DNA from: Mercenaria mercenaria
Lineage: Eukaryota > Mollusca > Bivalvia > Venerida > Veneridae
Reading direction: 5' to 3'
Length of the DNA: 64,000 nt
NCBI RefSeq assembly: GCF_021730395.1
Contig: NC_069371.1
Coordinates: 49,486,001-49,550,000, forward strand
Below the pieces are notes generated by a model, which saw only the letters and a list, made by a program, of their open reading frames with translations, did not search any database and had not been told where the DNA came from. Made by a program: the position numbers and the translations under genes. Positions 1 to 9,963 of this stretch are shown one piece after another; within the stretch, counting starts at the first letter, position 1, and every line of letters begins with the position of its first letter.

Positions 1-821
1 AATATGAAATATATTAGTCTTGAAATTTTGCAATAAATGAAGCAAAACTCGTCTGAAGATAATCTGTTTCCTGACATAAAATTACACCAGTAGCTTTAAA
101 TGTGGTTAATACCTCTTTCCATTTTTCTGTGATAAGTTTAATTTTATTAATCAGGATAAAGTACTGGAGGTTCATACTTATAAATACATATAAGCACGTT
201 TGATATATGTGTATATGTGCATTTTTGCAAAAGTTCTTGCTACCTTTTAGACCAAAATTTATTTAATTTTACAAAAAAAAAAAAATAATAAAAAAAATAA
301 AATAAAATAAAAAATAACATTAACAATTATGAAGTAGTATTCTAATGAAGAACACAATATTCAATGACTAAGCATTAACCAAAAATAAGCACGAATTTAT
401 CAGTCACACTTTAAAACTGAAACATGTTCATGTAAAAGAGTATTGGAAACGAAATCATCATTGTTATAATTGTTTGCAATATCGCTTACAACCATTTTCA
501 AGACAATGCACGAGCTAATGATGCATCATTAATTTATCATATGTAAAACCTCACAAACATTTCACGATGACAAGCTGAAACTTACGAACGTTGAGAGACA
601 TTATCCATTCTGAAGTTTTTCAGCCATTTTCTTTGATTTCAAATCAAACGGTTCAGAAAATTATAATACATAGAGCAGGTGACAGAGATATTTCGATAAC
701 AATTATACAAAATAAAACATACTTAAACGCACCTGCACATTAATGTACCGTATAATACATTAGAATGCTTCAGTCTGTGACTCAAAAGTTAGCAGTGACA
801 TATCCATTTTTGTAACTTAAA
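1..821. other. AT-rich flank, no gene seen
   Basis: No credible reading frame, RNA gene or named repeat was recognised here. The only distinctive stretch is an A-rich low-complexity tract at about 268-317 (A runs broken by single T). Confidence 0.6.
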
Positions 822-1401
822 AAATAATTTATAGCAAATAAAGTGTTTTAACACTATTTATGAACTATGAGCGGTTAAAAGTCGGAAGTAATAATTTCTT
901 TTTTTTTTTGTATGAAGTACTTCCGTCCGAGGGTATAAACAGTGTTAAAACGCGGTTTTGCTATAAATTATTTCGATTCTAATATGCCCGTATTCTAAAA
1001 CAGTAGATAAAATATAGTAGCGCTCTTTCTTGGTCGCAACAAAAACTTTGACACTACTGCACATTAACGTGATGTCATTCTAGCGTACGAGTGTTCTAAC
1101 AGAGAAAGCATATTAGAATGTTTCATATTTCATTATTACACAGATGTGCGGTGACGTCAAAGTTTTTGTTGCGACAAAGAAAGAGCGCTATTTTATCTAC
1201 TGTTTTAGATTAAGGACATATTAGAATCGAAATAATTTATAGCAAAGCCGTGTTTTAACACTATTTGTACACTCGGGCGGTAATACGTCGTACAAATAAT
1301 TTCATTCGGGCTGCGCCCTGGTGATATTATTACGCCCGACGTATAACCGCCCAACATGCATAAATAAGTGATAAAACACTCTTTTGCTATAAATTATTTC
1401 T
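822..1401. repeat. Nested palindromic MITE-like repeat
   Basis: Two short palindromic units (about 822-975 and 1228-1401) both begin with a form of AATAATTTATAGCAAA and end with its complement. Between them lies a core whose own arms are inverted copies: about 940-1055 and 1146-1265 match through the shared words GATTCTAATATG, AAACAGTAGATAAAAT and GCAACAAAAACTTTGAC. The whole reads as a palindrome of palindromes about 580 bp long. No coding capacity is visible. A hairpin-forming non-autonomous DNA transposon, or one MITE inserted beside or into another, is the likeliest origin. The family is not identified. Confidence 0.7.
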
Positions 1402-1432
1402 TAATTAAGGTTTTGATAATGCACAATGTACA

Positions 1433-1437
1433 AAAGC
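1433..1437. repeat. Target site duplication, left (AAAGC)
   Basis: AAAGC lies directly before the 5' LTR and again directly after the 3' LTR (9964-9968). Five bases is the usual target duplication for BEL/Pao elements. Confidence 0.9.
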
Positions 1438-1837
1438 TGTCGCGAACTGCGAGTCTGTTTTGCATATATAATTACAGTTGCGACGTTATCTTGGTGCCGT
1501 CGGAGCCTTGGTTCATCTTTTGGGTGTCCGCCGGAACCACGGCGTCGTCGGAACCTAGTTCATGATTTCCAGGTCACGTGTTTCACAGATTTAGAATGTT
1601 TTTGTAAGAGTATAAAAGGCTGTTGTTCAGGTATTAAAAGAATCACTGTTAAAATTAGAGAAGTTAGGAAGATAACAACTAGAAAAATAAATGTAAATTA
1701 TTCGTCACTTAAATAAATTATGTGAAACTGGATGGATTTTATTGTTTGTGTTTTAGATGAGAATAAAAGAAATCCAATGTGGCGTTTAATGAGATGACAT
1801 ACAGTCCGAAACTAAAGAAAGAAAAAATTTCGCCACA
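1438..1837 (+). repeat. 5' LTR of the BEL/Pao element
   Basis: 400 bp, starts TGTCGCGAACTGCGAG and ends TTTCGCCACA (TG...CA ends). It matches 9564-9963 throughout on visual comparison. It holds a TATA-like TATAAAAGG and downstream AATAAA motifs, as expected for a promoter and polyadenylation-bearing LTR. Confidence 0.93.
1611..1617 (+). promoter_or_regulatory. TATA box in the LTR
   Basis: TATAAAA followed by GG lies 174 bases into the 5' LTR; the same motif recurs at 9737-9743 in the 3' LTR. Its position fits a U3 promoter. AATAAA motifs about 80-100 bases further on could serve as the polyadenylation signal. Confidence 0.6.
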
Positions 1838-1842
1838 TTGTT

Positions 1843-1860
1843 TGGTCCCGCGAACCGGAT
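1843..1860 (+). other. Primer binding site
   Basis: TGGTCCCGCGAACCGGAT begins five bases after the 5' LTR. TGG at this place is the usual pairing site for a tRNA 3' CCA end. Which tRNA is used cannot be told from this window. Confidence 0.65.
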
Positions 1861-1902
1861 ACGAGAACTTAAAGTAAATTGGAATACTGAAGCTTATCAG
1901 TA

Positions 1903-4900
1903 GTGCTTGAAATATCAGCAATAAAAATGGCTAGTGTGATACATTTAAAAGGTGTAAGGACGAGGTTTAGAAATGTTCTAAAAAAGAATATTGAAGCTGC
2001 CAAGGAATTACTGAAGTGTGATGTCGAATTTTGTGATATTGACAGGAATATTTCAGAAACAAATAAATGTATGCAAAGTCTTAAAGTGTATTGTGAAAAG
2101 TTGGAGCTACAAAGTGAGAAATTATCTGGTGCTGTTGAAGAAACTGACACGGAGTTTGTCCAACAAATTACTGATGAAGATAGTGAATTATGTACAGACG
2201 CTGTAGAGTGTTGTATCATTTTACAGCAACACAAGGAGTTATTACTTAGCGAGAAGGAAAAGAGTGAAACAAAACAAGTAAAAAATGTAACGATTGAAGA
2301 AACGCAAAACGAACAACTCGTATCTTTACAGAGAGACATGCAAAGACTAATGGAAATACAATTACAACAACAGGAAAAACTCATAGAATATCAGACTAAC
2401 AAAGGTAAAGTCTCTTTTACGAAATTACCTAAGTTAGACTTAATATCTTTCAGTGGCGATAAAACAAAATGGATTGAATTCTGGGATTCGTTCAAGTGTT
2501 CTGTTCACGAAAATGCAACGCTTTCCAACAGTGAAAAGTTCAATTATTTGAGGAGTAAAGTGTACGGTGAAGCTCAGCGTGCAATATCAGGTCTTACGTT
2601 ATCCGATGCTAACTACGAAGTAGCTGTCGGAGTTCTAAAGGAACGTTTCGGGAACGAGCAAGAAGTGGTCGACGTACATTATAACAAGTTAATTAATTTA
2701 CAACCTGCAATAAACAAAACAAGCAGTTTAAGAGTACTACTTGATGCAGTAGAAAAACACTTACGCAGCCTAGAAGTGTTAGGACAAAATGTGAATCAAG
2801 ATGTGTTTGTGTCCATGATAAGAGCCAAATTACCAGAAGATGTGTTAGTCCAACTGGAAATTCTCAATGGTACGAAGAATAAGTGGAATACATTCAGGCT
2901 AAGAGACAGGTTACGGGAGTATATTATAGCGAGAGAAAGGGCTGAAAAGGACAAAGAACCAGATAAAAGATCTTTAAATTCTCACTCAGTACAAAAAGGA
3001 ATAAGATTAAATGAGTCAAAAGAACCGATAACGAGAAGCTTTGCAAATTCAGGATCCGCACACGTGTTAGCAGCCGTTAGAAAACAACCAACTATGAAAA
3101 GAAACACCGAAAATTACGCTGATAAATGTCGTTATTGTCAACAAAAACACTGGAGTGACGAGTGTAACAAATATCGGACTATCAGTGAAAGGAAACAACA
3201 ACTAAAGGACAGTTGTTATAAATGCTTGAAGACAGGTCACCAATCCAATGAGTGCAAGAGAAACAAATTATGTACCCACTGTGGTGAAGTAAATAAACAC
3301 CACCGTAGTTTGTGTCCAAAGAAATTTAAATTTAGAGAAACAATGTCACATTTAGCAAGTGAAGTAACGGAAGCCATGGACGTTTCTGAAGAAAATGTGC
3401 TTGTGTCATCAGATGAAATGGTCCTGATGCAGACAGCCCTGACGGATATAAAAAATCCAGAAACCTCTGAAACTCAGTCTGTGCGACTTATATTAGATTC
3501 GGGATCTCATCGAACATATATCACTGAAAAACTAGCAAATAGGTTACATCTCAAAGAAACAGGGGAACAGGAAATCAAACTAGTTACATTTGGGAGTAAC
3601 AGTACGCAACGTATAAGAACAAAGTGTGCTAATATCGATGTAAAACTAAAAAATGGAACGTACATCTCAGTTAGTGTGAATATTGTTCCAACTATTAGTG
3701 GTCAGTTACATCGTAGCCCAGTCAGTATTTTGGAAACAGAACAATTTAAACACGTAGTCGGAAGTGTAGATCTAGCAGATACGCTACCAACAGAAAACGA
3801 ATCCTCATCAATAGAAATGTTGGTCGGCAATGACTATTACTTGGATTTCATTCTCTGTCAAAGAATCGAATTACACCCTGGGTTATATTTACTAGGATCT
3901 AAGTTAGGATGGATTCTGACTGGTAGAACTAATGATCAAGACACCAATGACGGCCCGTGCATGCTTATTATGACGCATGGGAAAAGTTTTACAAAGACAA
4001 GTTTCACCAATGTGGATAGTGTAGTACCTGTGAAACCTGATCTAGAGGACTTTTGGAGAGTAGAGTCCATTGGTATTTTAGATAAACAAAATACTTCCGA
4101 CGATGAAATGGCCATGAAAATGTTTCTAGATTCTCTGCAGTTTGAAAATGGACGTTATCAGGTCACATGGCCTTGGAATGAGGACTGTCCGAATTTACCA
4201 GTAAATAGAGAGCTGGCTCTTGGTCGTTTAAAAAGTTGTTTAAACAAATTGAAAAACAAACCTGATCTATTACAGAAATACGATGCAGTGATGAAGGATC
4301 AACTGAGCAAGGGTGTTATTGAGAAAGTAGAACAGTCAAAAACAGATGGATTGGTACATTACTTACCTCACCACGCGGTTATTACACCACAAAAGGCAAC
4401 AACAAAAATACGAGTCGTATACGACGCATCCGCAAGAACACGAAAAGAAAACAAAAGCTTAAATGAGTGCATGTATAGAGGACCTGTGATGCTTCAAGAC
4501 CTCTGTGGTATGCTACTACGATTTAGAATACAACATGTAGCAGTAGTTGCTGACATAGAAAAGGCGTTTCTCCAGATTGGATTGCAGTCTAACCAACGTG
4601 ACGTGACACGATTTCTTTGGTTGAAGGACTTTGAAAAACCTGTATTTGATTCTGATAATATTCAGGAATACCGATTTTGCAGAGTACCTTTCGGTGTCAT
4701 CAGCAGTCCGTTTCTACTGGGAGCTACTGTAGATTACCATTTAAAATCTTACAACGCTGAAATCGCAGAAAAGCTAAGAAACAACATATATGTAGATAAT
4801 GTTATATATGGAGCCGAAAATACAAGTGAAGCTATTAAATTGTATAAAACGTCGAAATCGATGTTTGCAGACGCTTCCATGAATTTAAGGGAATGGATAA

Positions 4901-7551
4901 CGAATAGTGAGGTGGTTAATGAGTTCATTCCTAAAGAAGACAGAGCATTTACTAACTCAGTAAAAGTTCTTGGACATTGTTGGAATGTCAAAGAAGACAC
5001 GATAAATTTGTCAAAGCCGAAGGTAGTGTTGGATCAGCAAGAATGGACAAAACGTAGCGTGTTAAAATGTGTTGCTTCCGTCTTTGATCCACTTGGATTA
5101 CTTTCGCCAGTACTCTTACGAGGAAAAGTGCTTCTACAATCGTTATGGCAGAAAAATCACGATTGGGACGAAGAAATAAATACTGAAGATCAAATGAAAA
5201 TGTCCGAGATTGTATCAGACATCAACAAGATAAACACATTTCATATACCAAGGAAGGTTTGTGAATTTCATGGAACAGTAACGTATTCCTTGTTGTGTTT
5301 CTGTGATGCCTCAGAGAAAGCATATTCTACGGTTATATATCTTCACACCCATCAAACTCAAACGTCCATTGTTAATATGGTGTTTTCCAAGACACGTCTT
5401 GCGCCAGTGAAGAAATTAACGATTCCGAGGTTGGAACTACTAGCGGTTGTGATCGGCCTAAGATGTTTAAAGTTTATAAGAGATGAAATTAGAGTACCAG
5501 TCACTCAAAATTATTTGTGGACAGATTCAAAATGCGTATTACAATGGATTACATCACAAAAAAAATTATCAGTGTTTGTGAAAAACAGAGTCACAGAAAT
5601 TAAAGAACACAGTAACGTAAACTTGTCATATATTCCTACGAAGGAGAACCCTGCAGATGTTGCTTCTAGGGGGACAACGCTAGAAAAGTTGAAATCTAAC
5701 ACTACGTGGTGGTATGGTCCAAAGTGGTTACTGGAACCAATGCCCAATTGGCCAGTATACAGTGATCAGCAAAGTGGTATTACTGAAGAGGAGATAGAAG
5801 AAGTATTACAGACAGAAGAGAAAAGCAACAAAGAAACAATGTTAGTGCAATTGACCAATGTTGACAATACAGAAAGGGCAAGTAATCCGCCATTTAATAT
5901 TGACAGTAACAAATATTCTTCTGTAACTCGTCTAACAAGAGTTACCGCGTTAGTTTTACGCTTTGTGCTGAAACTCAAAAAAGTGTCGTGTAAAGGTGGC
6001 CCTTTAGAAAGTACAGAACTGTTCGAAGCCGAGAAAATGTGGTTACAACATGTTCAAGAAAGCCATTTTCAAAGTGAAATTGATGCTATCCGTGCTAAAA
6101 CGACCACTAGCAGACAACAACAATTAGGTCTATTTCTTGACGAACAAGGGCTTATGCGCTGCAAAGGAAGACTCGAAAATGCTAACCTGAGTGAAGGGGC
6201 CAGACATCCCATTCTGTTACCAAAAAATGATCACCTTACCGAACTGATTATAGAAAGAACTCACAAAGAGTTATTGCATAGTGGTATCTCACAGACACTT
6301 GCTAAAACAAGACAAAAATTTTGGATCATACATGGTCGAGCAACAGTCAAGACCGTTTTAAACAAATGTGTATTGTGTAGACGTCATGAAGGTGGTAGTT
6401 ACAAAATGCCACCAATGTCTTCACTATCATCGTCAAGAGTGACTGAATCAACACCATTTTCGAGAACAGGATTAGACTATTTCGGTCCAATTTACCTTAA
6501 AACATCAGGTGAAGAGAAGAAGGTTTGGATCTGTTTATATACATGTTTAGTAACACGCGCAATTCACCTGGAATTAGTCTCTGATATGTCCACAGAGGAA
6601 TTTCTGTTGTGTTTAAAACGCTTCATAGCACAAAAGGGGACTCCAGTCGAAATAACAAGTGATAACGCAAAGCAATTCAAAGCAGCAAGTTCGATCCTAG
6701 ATCAAATTTGGCATGGAGTATTACACAGTAACGAAGTTCAAAGTTACGTGGCAAATGCAAATATAAAATGGAACTTCATTGTTGAACTCGCGCCTTGGAT
6801 GGGCGGGTTTTACGAACGTTTAGTTGGTTTGGTTAAAAGATCTTTTAGAAAAGCAATAGGAAGGAAACTCTTGACTTTGATTCAGATACAAACGTTAATA
6901 AAAGAAGTAGAAGCTGTGGTCAATTCGCGACCACTCATCTATGTTGGTGATGATATACATTCAACAATTGCATTAACGCCAAGTCATTTTCTGACCTTGA
7001 ATCCGAACATCGGAATTCCACAAATATCAGAAGAGAGCGATAGTGAATATTTACCATACGAAAGTTCCACAAACAGGTTATTAAATATTTGGAAGAAAGG
7101 TCAAAGAATTTTAAATAAGTTTTGGCAAATATGGCGGGATGAGTATTTACTAAGTTTAAGGGAAAGGATGCAAACCCGACTAAAAACAAACAGAATTCAG
7201 TCATCAGTAAAGCCAACAGTCGGTGATGTAGTGATTGTTAAAGACAATTGTTCACGAGGTAGTTGGAAACTTGCAAAAATTGAGGAACTAATCAAAAGTC
7301 GGGATGGTGAAATACGTGCTTGTAAAATTCAATTGTCTTCAGGAAACATTCTTAACCGTCCACTGAATTTACTTTTTCCCGTCGAAACTTCTCAAAGCAC
7401 AGTTAATACACAGAATGACATTATAGAAAAATTGCCACAGTGTAAATTACAGTCAAAAGTGAACGATCAGGATCAAGGCTTATCCCAACGTCCTATGAGA
7501 GCTTCAGCATCTAAAGCATTAAAAACAATAAAACAGCAGTTATCCCAATAA
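1903..7551 (+). CDS. BEL/Pao Gag-Pol polyprotein
   Basis: One uninterrupted frame of 1882 residues from ATG 1903; ATG 1927 (MASVIH...) is an alternative start. Domains in order: coiled Gag N terminus; Gag region of DUF1759 type (about 170-340); CCHC-like zinc knuckles (from C409 to about 470); aspartic protease with LILDSGSH (D532); Pao-type reverse transcriptase with motif YVDN (963-966); RNase H with CDASEKAY (D1135) and WTDSK (D1208); integrase zinc-binding region (about 1450-1500) and core with aspartates near 1525 and 1587 and glutamate near 1638; DUF5641-like tail (about 1700-1800). Its length is normal for the family. These activities copy the element's RNA inside a Gag particle and insert the DNA. 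It looks whole. YVDN instead of YVDD also occurs in this family and is not by itself a sign of decay. Confidence 0.95.
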   Translation: MLEISAIKMASVIHLKGVRTRFRNVLKKNIEAAKELLKCDVEFCDIDRNISETNKCMQSLKVYCEKLELQSEKLSGAVEETDTEFVQQITDEDSELCTDAVECCIILQQHKELLLSEKEKSETKQVKNVTIEETQNEQLVSLQRDMQRLMEIQLQQQEKLIEYQTNKGKVSFTKLPKLDLISFSGDKTKWIEFWDSFKCSVHENATLSNSEKFNYLRSKVYGEAQRAISGLTLSDANYEVAVGVLKERFGNEQEVVDVHYNKLINLQPAINKTSSLRVLLDAVEKHLRSLEVLGQNVNQDVFVSMIRAKLPEDVLVQLEILNGTKNKWNTFRLRDRLREYIIARERAEKDKEPDKRSLNSHSVQKGIRLNESKEPITRSFANSGSAHVLAAVRKQPTMKRNTENYADKCRYCQQKHWSDECNKYRTISERKQQLKDSCYKCLKTGHQSNECKRNKLCTHCGEVNKHHRSLCPKKFKFRETMSHLASEVTEAMDVSEENVLVSSDEMVLMQTALTDIKNPETSETQSVRLILDSGSHRTYITEKLANRLHLKETGEQEIKLVTFGSNSTQRIRTKCANIDVKLKNGTYISVSVNIVPTISGQLHRSPVSILETEQFKHVVGSVDLADTLPTENESSSIEMLVGNDYYLDFILCQRIELHPGLYLLGSKLGWILTGRTNDQDTNDGPCMLIMTHGKSFTKTSFTNVDSVVPVKPDLEDFWRVESIGILDKQNTSDDEMAMKMFLDSLQFENGRYQVTWPWNEDCPNLPVNRELALGRLKSCLNKLKNKPDLLQKYDAVMKDQLSKGVIEKVEQSKTDGLVHYLPHHAVITPQKATTKIRVVYDASARTRKENKSLNECMYRGPVMLQDLCGMLLRFRIQHVAVVADIEKAFLQIGLQSNQRDVTRFLWLKDFEKPVFDSDNIQEYRFCRVPFGVISSPFLLGATVDYHLKSYNAEIAEKLRNNIYVDNVIYGAENTSEAIKLYKTSKSMFADASMNLREWITNSEVVNEFIPKEDRAFTNSVKVLGHCWNVKEDTINLSKPKVVLDQQEWTKRSVLKCVASVFDPLGLLSPVLLRGKVLLQSLWQKNHDWDEEINTEDQMKMSEIVSDINKINTFHIPRKVCEFHGTVTYSLLCFCDASEKAYSTVIYLHTHQTQTSIVNMVFSKTRLAPVKKLTIPRLELLAVVIGLRCLKFIRDEIRVPVTQNYLWTDSKCVLQWITSQKKLSVFVKNRVTEIKEHSNVNLSYIPTKENPADVASRGTTLEKLKSNTTWWYGPKWLLEPMPNWPVYSDQQSGITEEEIEEVLQTEEKSNKETMLVQLTNVDNTERASNPPFNIDSNKYSSVTRLTRVTALVLRFVLKLKKVSCKGGPLESTELFEAEKMWLQHVQESHFQSEIDAIRAKTTTSRQQQLGLFLDEQGLMRCKGRLENANLSEGARHPILLPKNDHLTELIIERTHKELLHSGISQTLAKTRQKFWIIHGRATVKTVLNKCVLCRRHEGGSYKMPPMSSLSSSRVTESTPFSRTGLDYFGPIYLKTSGEEKKVWICLYTCLVTRAIHLELVSDMSTEEFLLCLKRFIAQKGTPVEITSDNAKQFKAASSILDQIWHGVLHSNEVQSYVANANIKWNFIVELAPWMGGFYERLVGLVKRSFRKAIGRKLLTLIQIQTLIKEVEAVVNSRPLIYVGDDIHSTIALTPSHFLTLNPNIGIPQISEESDSEYLPYESSTNRLLNIWKKGQRILNKFWQIWRDEYLLSLRERMQTRLKTNRIQSSVKPTVGDVVIVKDNCSRGSWKLAKIEELIKSRDGEIRACKIQLSSGNILNRPLNLLFPVETSQSTVNTQNDIIEKLPQCKLQSKVNDQDQGLSQRPMRASASKALKTIKQQLSQ

Positions 7552-7866
7552 ACGGTTACATGTTTGTGTACTCAATATGTGTTCTGAGATACAACTATTA
7601 ACCCCCCAATCCAAAAAACACTTTTCCGCACATGGAAGGTTATACAACATGATGGCTCCGCTTAAAGTACTAAGTGTTAACAAATCAGAAGGTCAACGGA
7701 GCCGATATAAAGTTCAACGGAGTCTAATTATCCATGTAAATCGATGTGCACGAAATTCTCGGGATATTCATTTGTACATTGTAAATGTAATTCATACTGC
7801 GACCTTCATTCGCAAAGTAGTAACCGAGTAATAAATATAGCGTTATAATTTATTTCAGGTGCAATT
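7552..7866 (+). other. Spacer between the two BEL/Pao frames, with acceptor-like site
   Basis: A 315-base gap. A short frame at 7577-7831 (84 residues) matches nothing I know and is probably chance. TTTATTTCAG ending at 7858, eight bases before the ATG of the second frame, has the shape of a 3' splice site. The second frame could therefore be read from a spliced subgenomic RNA, as env-type frames are in other LTR elements. This is inference. Confidence 0.45.
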
Positions 7867-9273
7867 ATGCATCAGTGTGACATTTGTGGTAGAAACTACA
7901 GCTATAAAAAGAATCTTCTTAGACACATCCGTGAAAAACATATAGAATTAGAACATTGGAACTGTCCAGTTGAGACCTGCAATTCGAAGTTCATTCGGCG
8001 AAGTTATTTATGGAGACATTTATCTCTCAAACATGAATTTTCGAAAACGGACGCACGGACAGCGGCTATTTCTGCACCTAGAGGAAACAAACCTACACAA
8101 ACGTCGAACTATGAGGACATTAGCGATGACGACTCAATTCTTGATTTATTAGCATCAGAAGAAACAGAACAGTTGGACTTTGATTCTGTAATACGTGAAT
8201 TTGATACCGATGTTTTCGGATTTGATGAGAACAATAATCAGTTTCACGGAATAAATAACTATAAATTAGCTGTTGGTGTAAACGTTGACGTAAATAAATC
8301 AAGTGACGTTAATAGTGAAAGAGAGGAAAGTGATCGTCATGACGTCAATAAAAAATCAGATAACGACGATAACGTTAACGTAAATAAACCAAGTGACGTT
8401 AACAGTGAAAAAGATGAAAGTGATCGTCATGACGTCAACGAAAAATCAGATAACGACGATAACGTCGACGTAAATAAAGAAAGTGACGTTGATAACGAAA
8501 AAAGTAAAAGTGATCGTGATTACGTCAACAAAGAAGCCGAATACGATTATAGCGTTGACGCCAAAAAAGCAAGTGACGTTAATAATGAAACAGAGGAAAG
8601 TGATAGGGATTACGTCCACCAGGGATCAGATATCGGTGAAAACGTCGACGTCATCAACGAAGATGACGTTAACAGAAATAAAAGTGAAAACGATTGTGCT
8701 AGCGTCAACGATGAAAACAACAAAGTGAATGACGTTAACCGTAATAATGAAAGTGAAAATTGTTTTAATTTCGGATATAGTGACATCAGTGAATGTGATG
8801 ATATCATCGAAAGTTACAGTGACCAAAGCAATGAAGAAACATATAATGAACGCGATAATGCTAGCGGTAATAACGATGGATGTAATGACACCAATAACTC
8901 TGACAACGATAGTGTCGACATGATCAACAATAACGTCAACGACAATAGTTTCGATGAAAATAGTTATAATGACGGTACCGACGGTAATTACGTGAATGAT
9001 GTTAACCTCGACGACGATAGTGAGTATAACAGTGGTGAAAACAATGAACGAAATAATGAATACAAGCGTAACTGTTCTTCTGATGAGGATTATATCTTAA
9101 TTTCGAGCGAAGACGAGGACGGGTCTAATGAAACTGCGGTAGAAAAGGCATCATCTTTATATAAAACCAGGGTTTGGACATGCACTGTGACGAAACGCTT
9201 GTGTATACGTGACGGTCAAGAATATGTACTGAGTGCAACAAAGGAATTTGATTACTTTGAATTTGAAAAATAA
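7867..9273 (+). CDS. Accessory frame of the BEL/Pao element: two C2H2 fingers with acidic tail
   Basis: 468 residues, between pol and the 3' LTR. Finger 1 uses C4, C7, H20, H25; finger 2 uses C33, C38, H51, H56. Then comes a long Asp/Asn/Ser/Glu-rich stretch (about 80-420) built partly from 30-residue tandem repeats with DVN and SD cores. YILISSEDED near residue 409 resembles a SUMO-interacting motif backed by acids. A compact C terminus (about 420-468) holds the only other cysteines and aromatic residues. There is no signal peptide or membrane segment, so it is not an envelope. Two fingers plus an acidic region suggest a nucleic-acid-binding or chromatin-targeting nuclear protein, but function is unknown. 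It may be host-derived. The frame looks whole. Confidence 0.8.
   Translation: MHQCDICGRNYSYKKNLLRHIREKHIELEHWNCPVETCNSKFIRRSYLWRHLSLKHEFSKTDARTAAISAPRGNKPTQTSNYEDISDDDSILDLLASEETEQLDFDSVIREFDTDVFGFDENNNQFHGINNYKLAVGVNVDVNKSSDVNSEREESDRHDVNKKSDNDDNVNVNKPSDVNSEKDESDRHDVNEKSDNDDNVDVNKESDVDNEKSKSDRDYVNKEAEYDYSVDAKKASDVNNETEESDRDYVHQGSDIGENVDVINEDDVNRNKSENDCASVNDENNKVNDVNRNNESENCFNFGYSDISECDDIIESYSDQSNEETYNERDNASGNNDGCNDTNNSDNDSVDMINNNVNDNSFDENSYNDGTDGNYVNDVNLDDDSEYNSGENNERNNEYKRNCSSDEDYILISSEDEDGSNETAVEKASSLYKTRVWTCTVTKRLCIRDGQEYVLSATKEFDYFEFEK
8281..8640 (+). repeat. 90-bp in-frame tandem repeat
   Basis: Four units of exactly 90 bp start at 8281, 8371, 8461 and 8551, each opening with a form of AACGTTGACGTAAATAAA, with a decayed fifth from 8641. 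They code for the 30-residue acidic repeats of the zinc-finger protein. Because the period is a multiple of three, unit number can change without leaving frame. Confidence 0.85.
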
Positions 9274-9563
9274 AACATTTATTATTGCTAATATTTGAAA
9301 ACACTTTGATTACTTAGACTATTACAATGTGGTCCAAATGAAAACAATTTCATTAAATTGGAAGTGATAACCAGGGACTTTCGTAATACTGAAAATTGCC
9401 AATGATATTAAATACATGTATTGTCTGTATTATGTATTTTACACAACTTATAAGTTTGTAATTATGTAATGAAAATTGATACATTGTATTCTCATATTCA
9501 ATGAATAACTCACAAGAAATTGAAAATTTTGTATAAATTGTTTTCTTCCGTCGGCGGCGGGAG
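9274..9563 (+). other. 3' untranslated part of the BEL/Pao element
   Basis: AT-rich stretch after the second frame, with AATAAAA just past the stop. It ends in GGCGGCGGGAG directly before the 3' LTR, which is the expected place for a polypurine tract, though this one is interrupted by pyrimidines. Confidence 0.6.
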
Positions 9564-9963
9564 TGTCGCGAACTGCGAGTCTGTTTTGCATATATAATTA
9601 CAGTTGCGACGTTATCTTGGTGCCGTCGGAGCCTTGGTTCATCTTTTGGGTGTCCGCCGGAACCACGGCGTCGTCGGAACCTAGTTCATGATTTCCAGGT
9701 CACGTGTTTCACAGATTTAGAATGTTTTTGTAAGAGTATAAAAGGCTGTTGTTCAGGTATTAAAAGAATCACTGTTAAAATTAGAGAAGTTAGGAAGATA
9801 ACAACTAGAAAAATAAATGTAAATTATTCGTCACTTAAATAAATTATGTGAAACTGGATGGATTTTATTGTTTGTGTTTTAGATGAGAATAAAAGAAATC
9901 CAATGTGGCGTTTAATGAGATGACATACAGTCCGAAACTAAAGAAAGAAAAAATTTCGCCACA
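9564..9963 (+). repeat. 3' LTR of the BEL/Pao element
   Basis: 400 bp, the same by eye as 1438-1837. It is followed by the target duplication AAAGC at 9964-9968. Confidence 0.93.

Larger units (their letters stand above)
1438..9963 (+). mobile_element. BEL/Pao LTR retrotransposon, looks whole
   Basis: An 8526-bp element bounded by two 400-bp LTRs (1438-1837, 9564-9963) that read TGTCGCG...CGCCACA. They look identical base for base by eye and are flanked by the 5-bp duplication AAAGC. Order: LTR, primer binding site, one gag-pol frame (1903-7551), a second frame (7867-9273) for a C2H2 zinc-finger protein, a short purine-rich end, LTR. The Pao-type protease and reverse transcriptase, integrase before a DUF5641-like tail, and 5-bp duplication place it in BEL/Pao. 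No break was seen in either frame. Identical LTRs imply a very young insertion. The second frame is unusual for the family. Confidence 0.93.

Noticed and set aside
1739-2384. Cysteine- and serine-rich minus-strand frames over the LTR and gag start
   Set aside because: Antisense to the well-supported gag-pol frame; their composition mirrors its codons.
8483-8923. Several Thr- and Ile-rich frames on both strands
   Set aside because: Shadows of the 90-bp repeat in the accessory frame.
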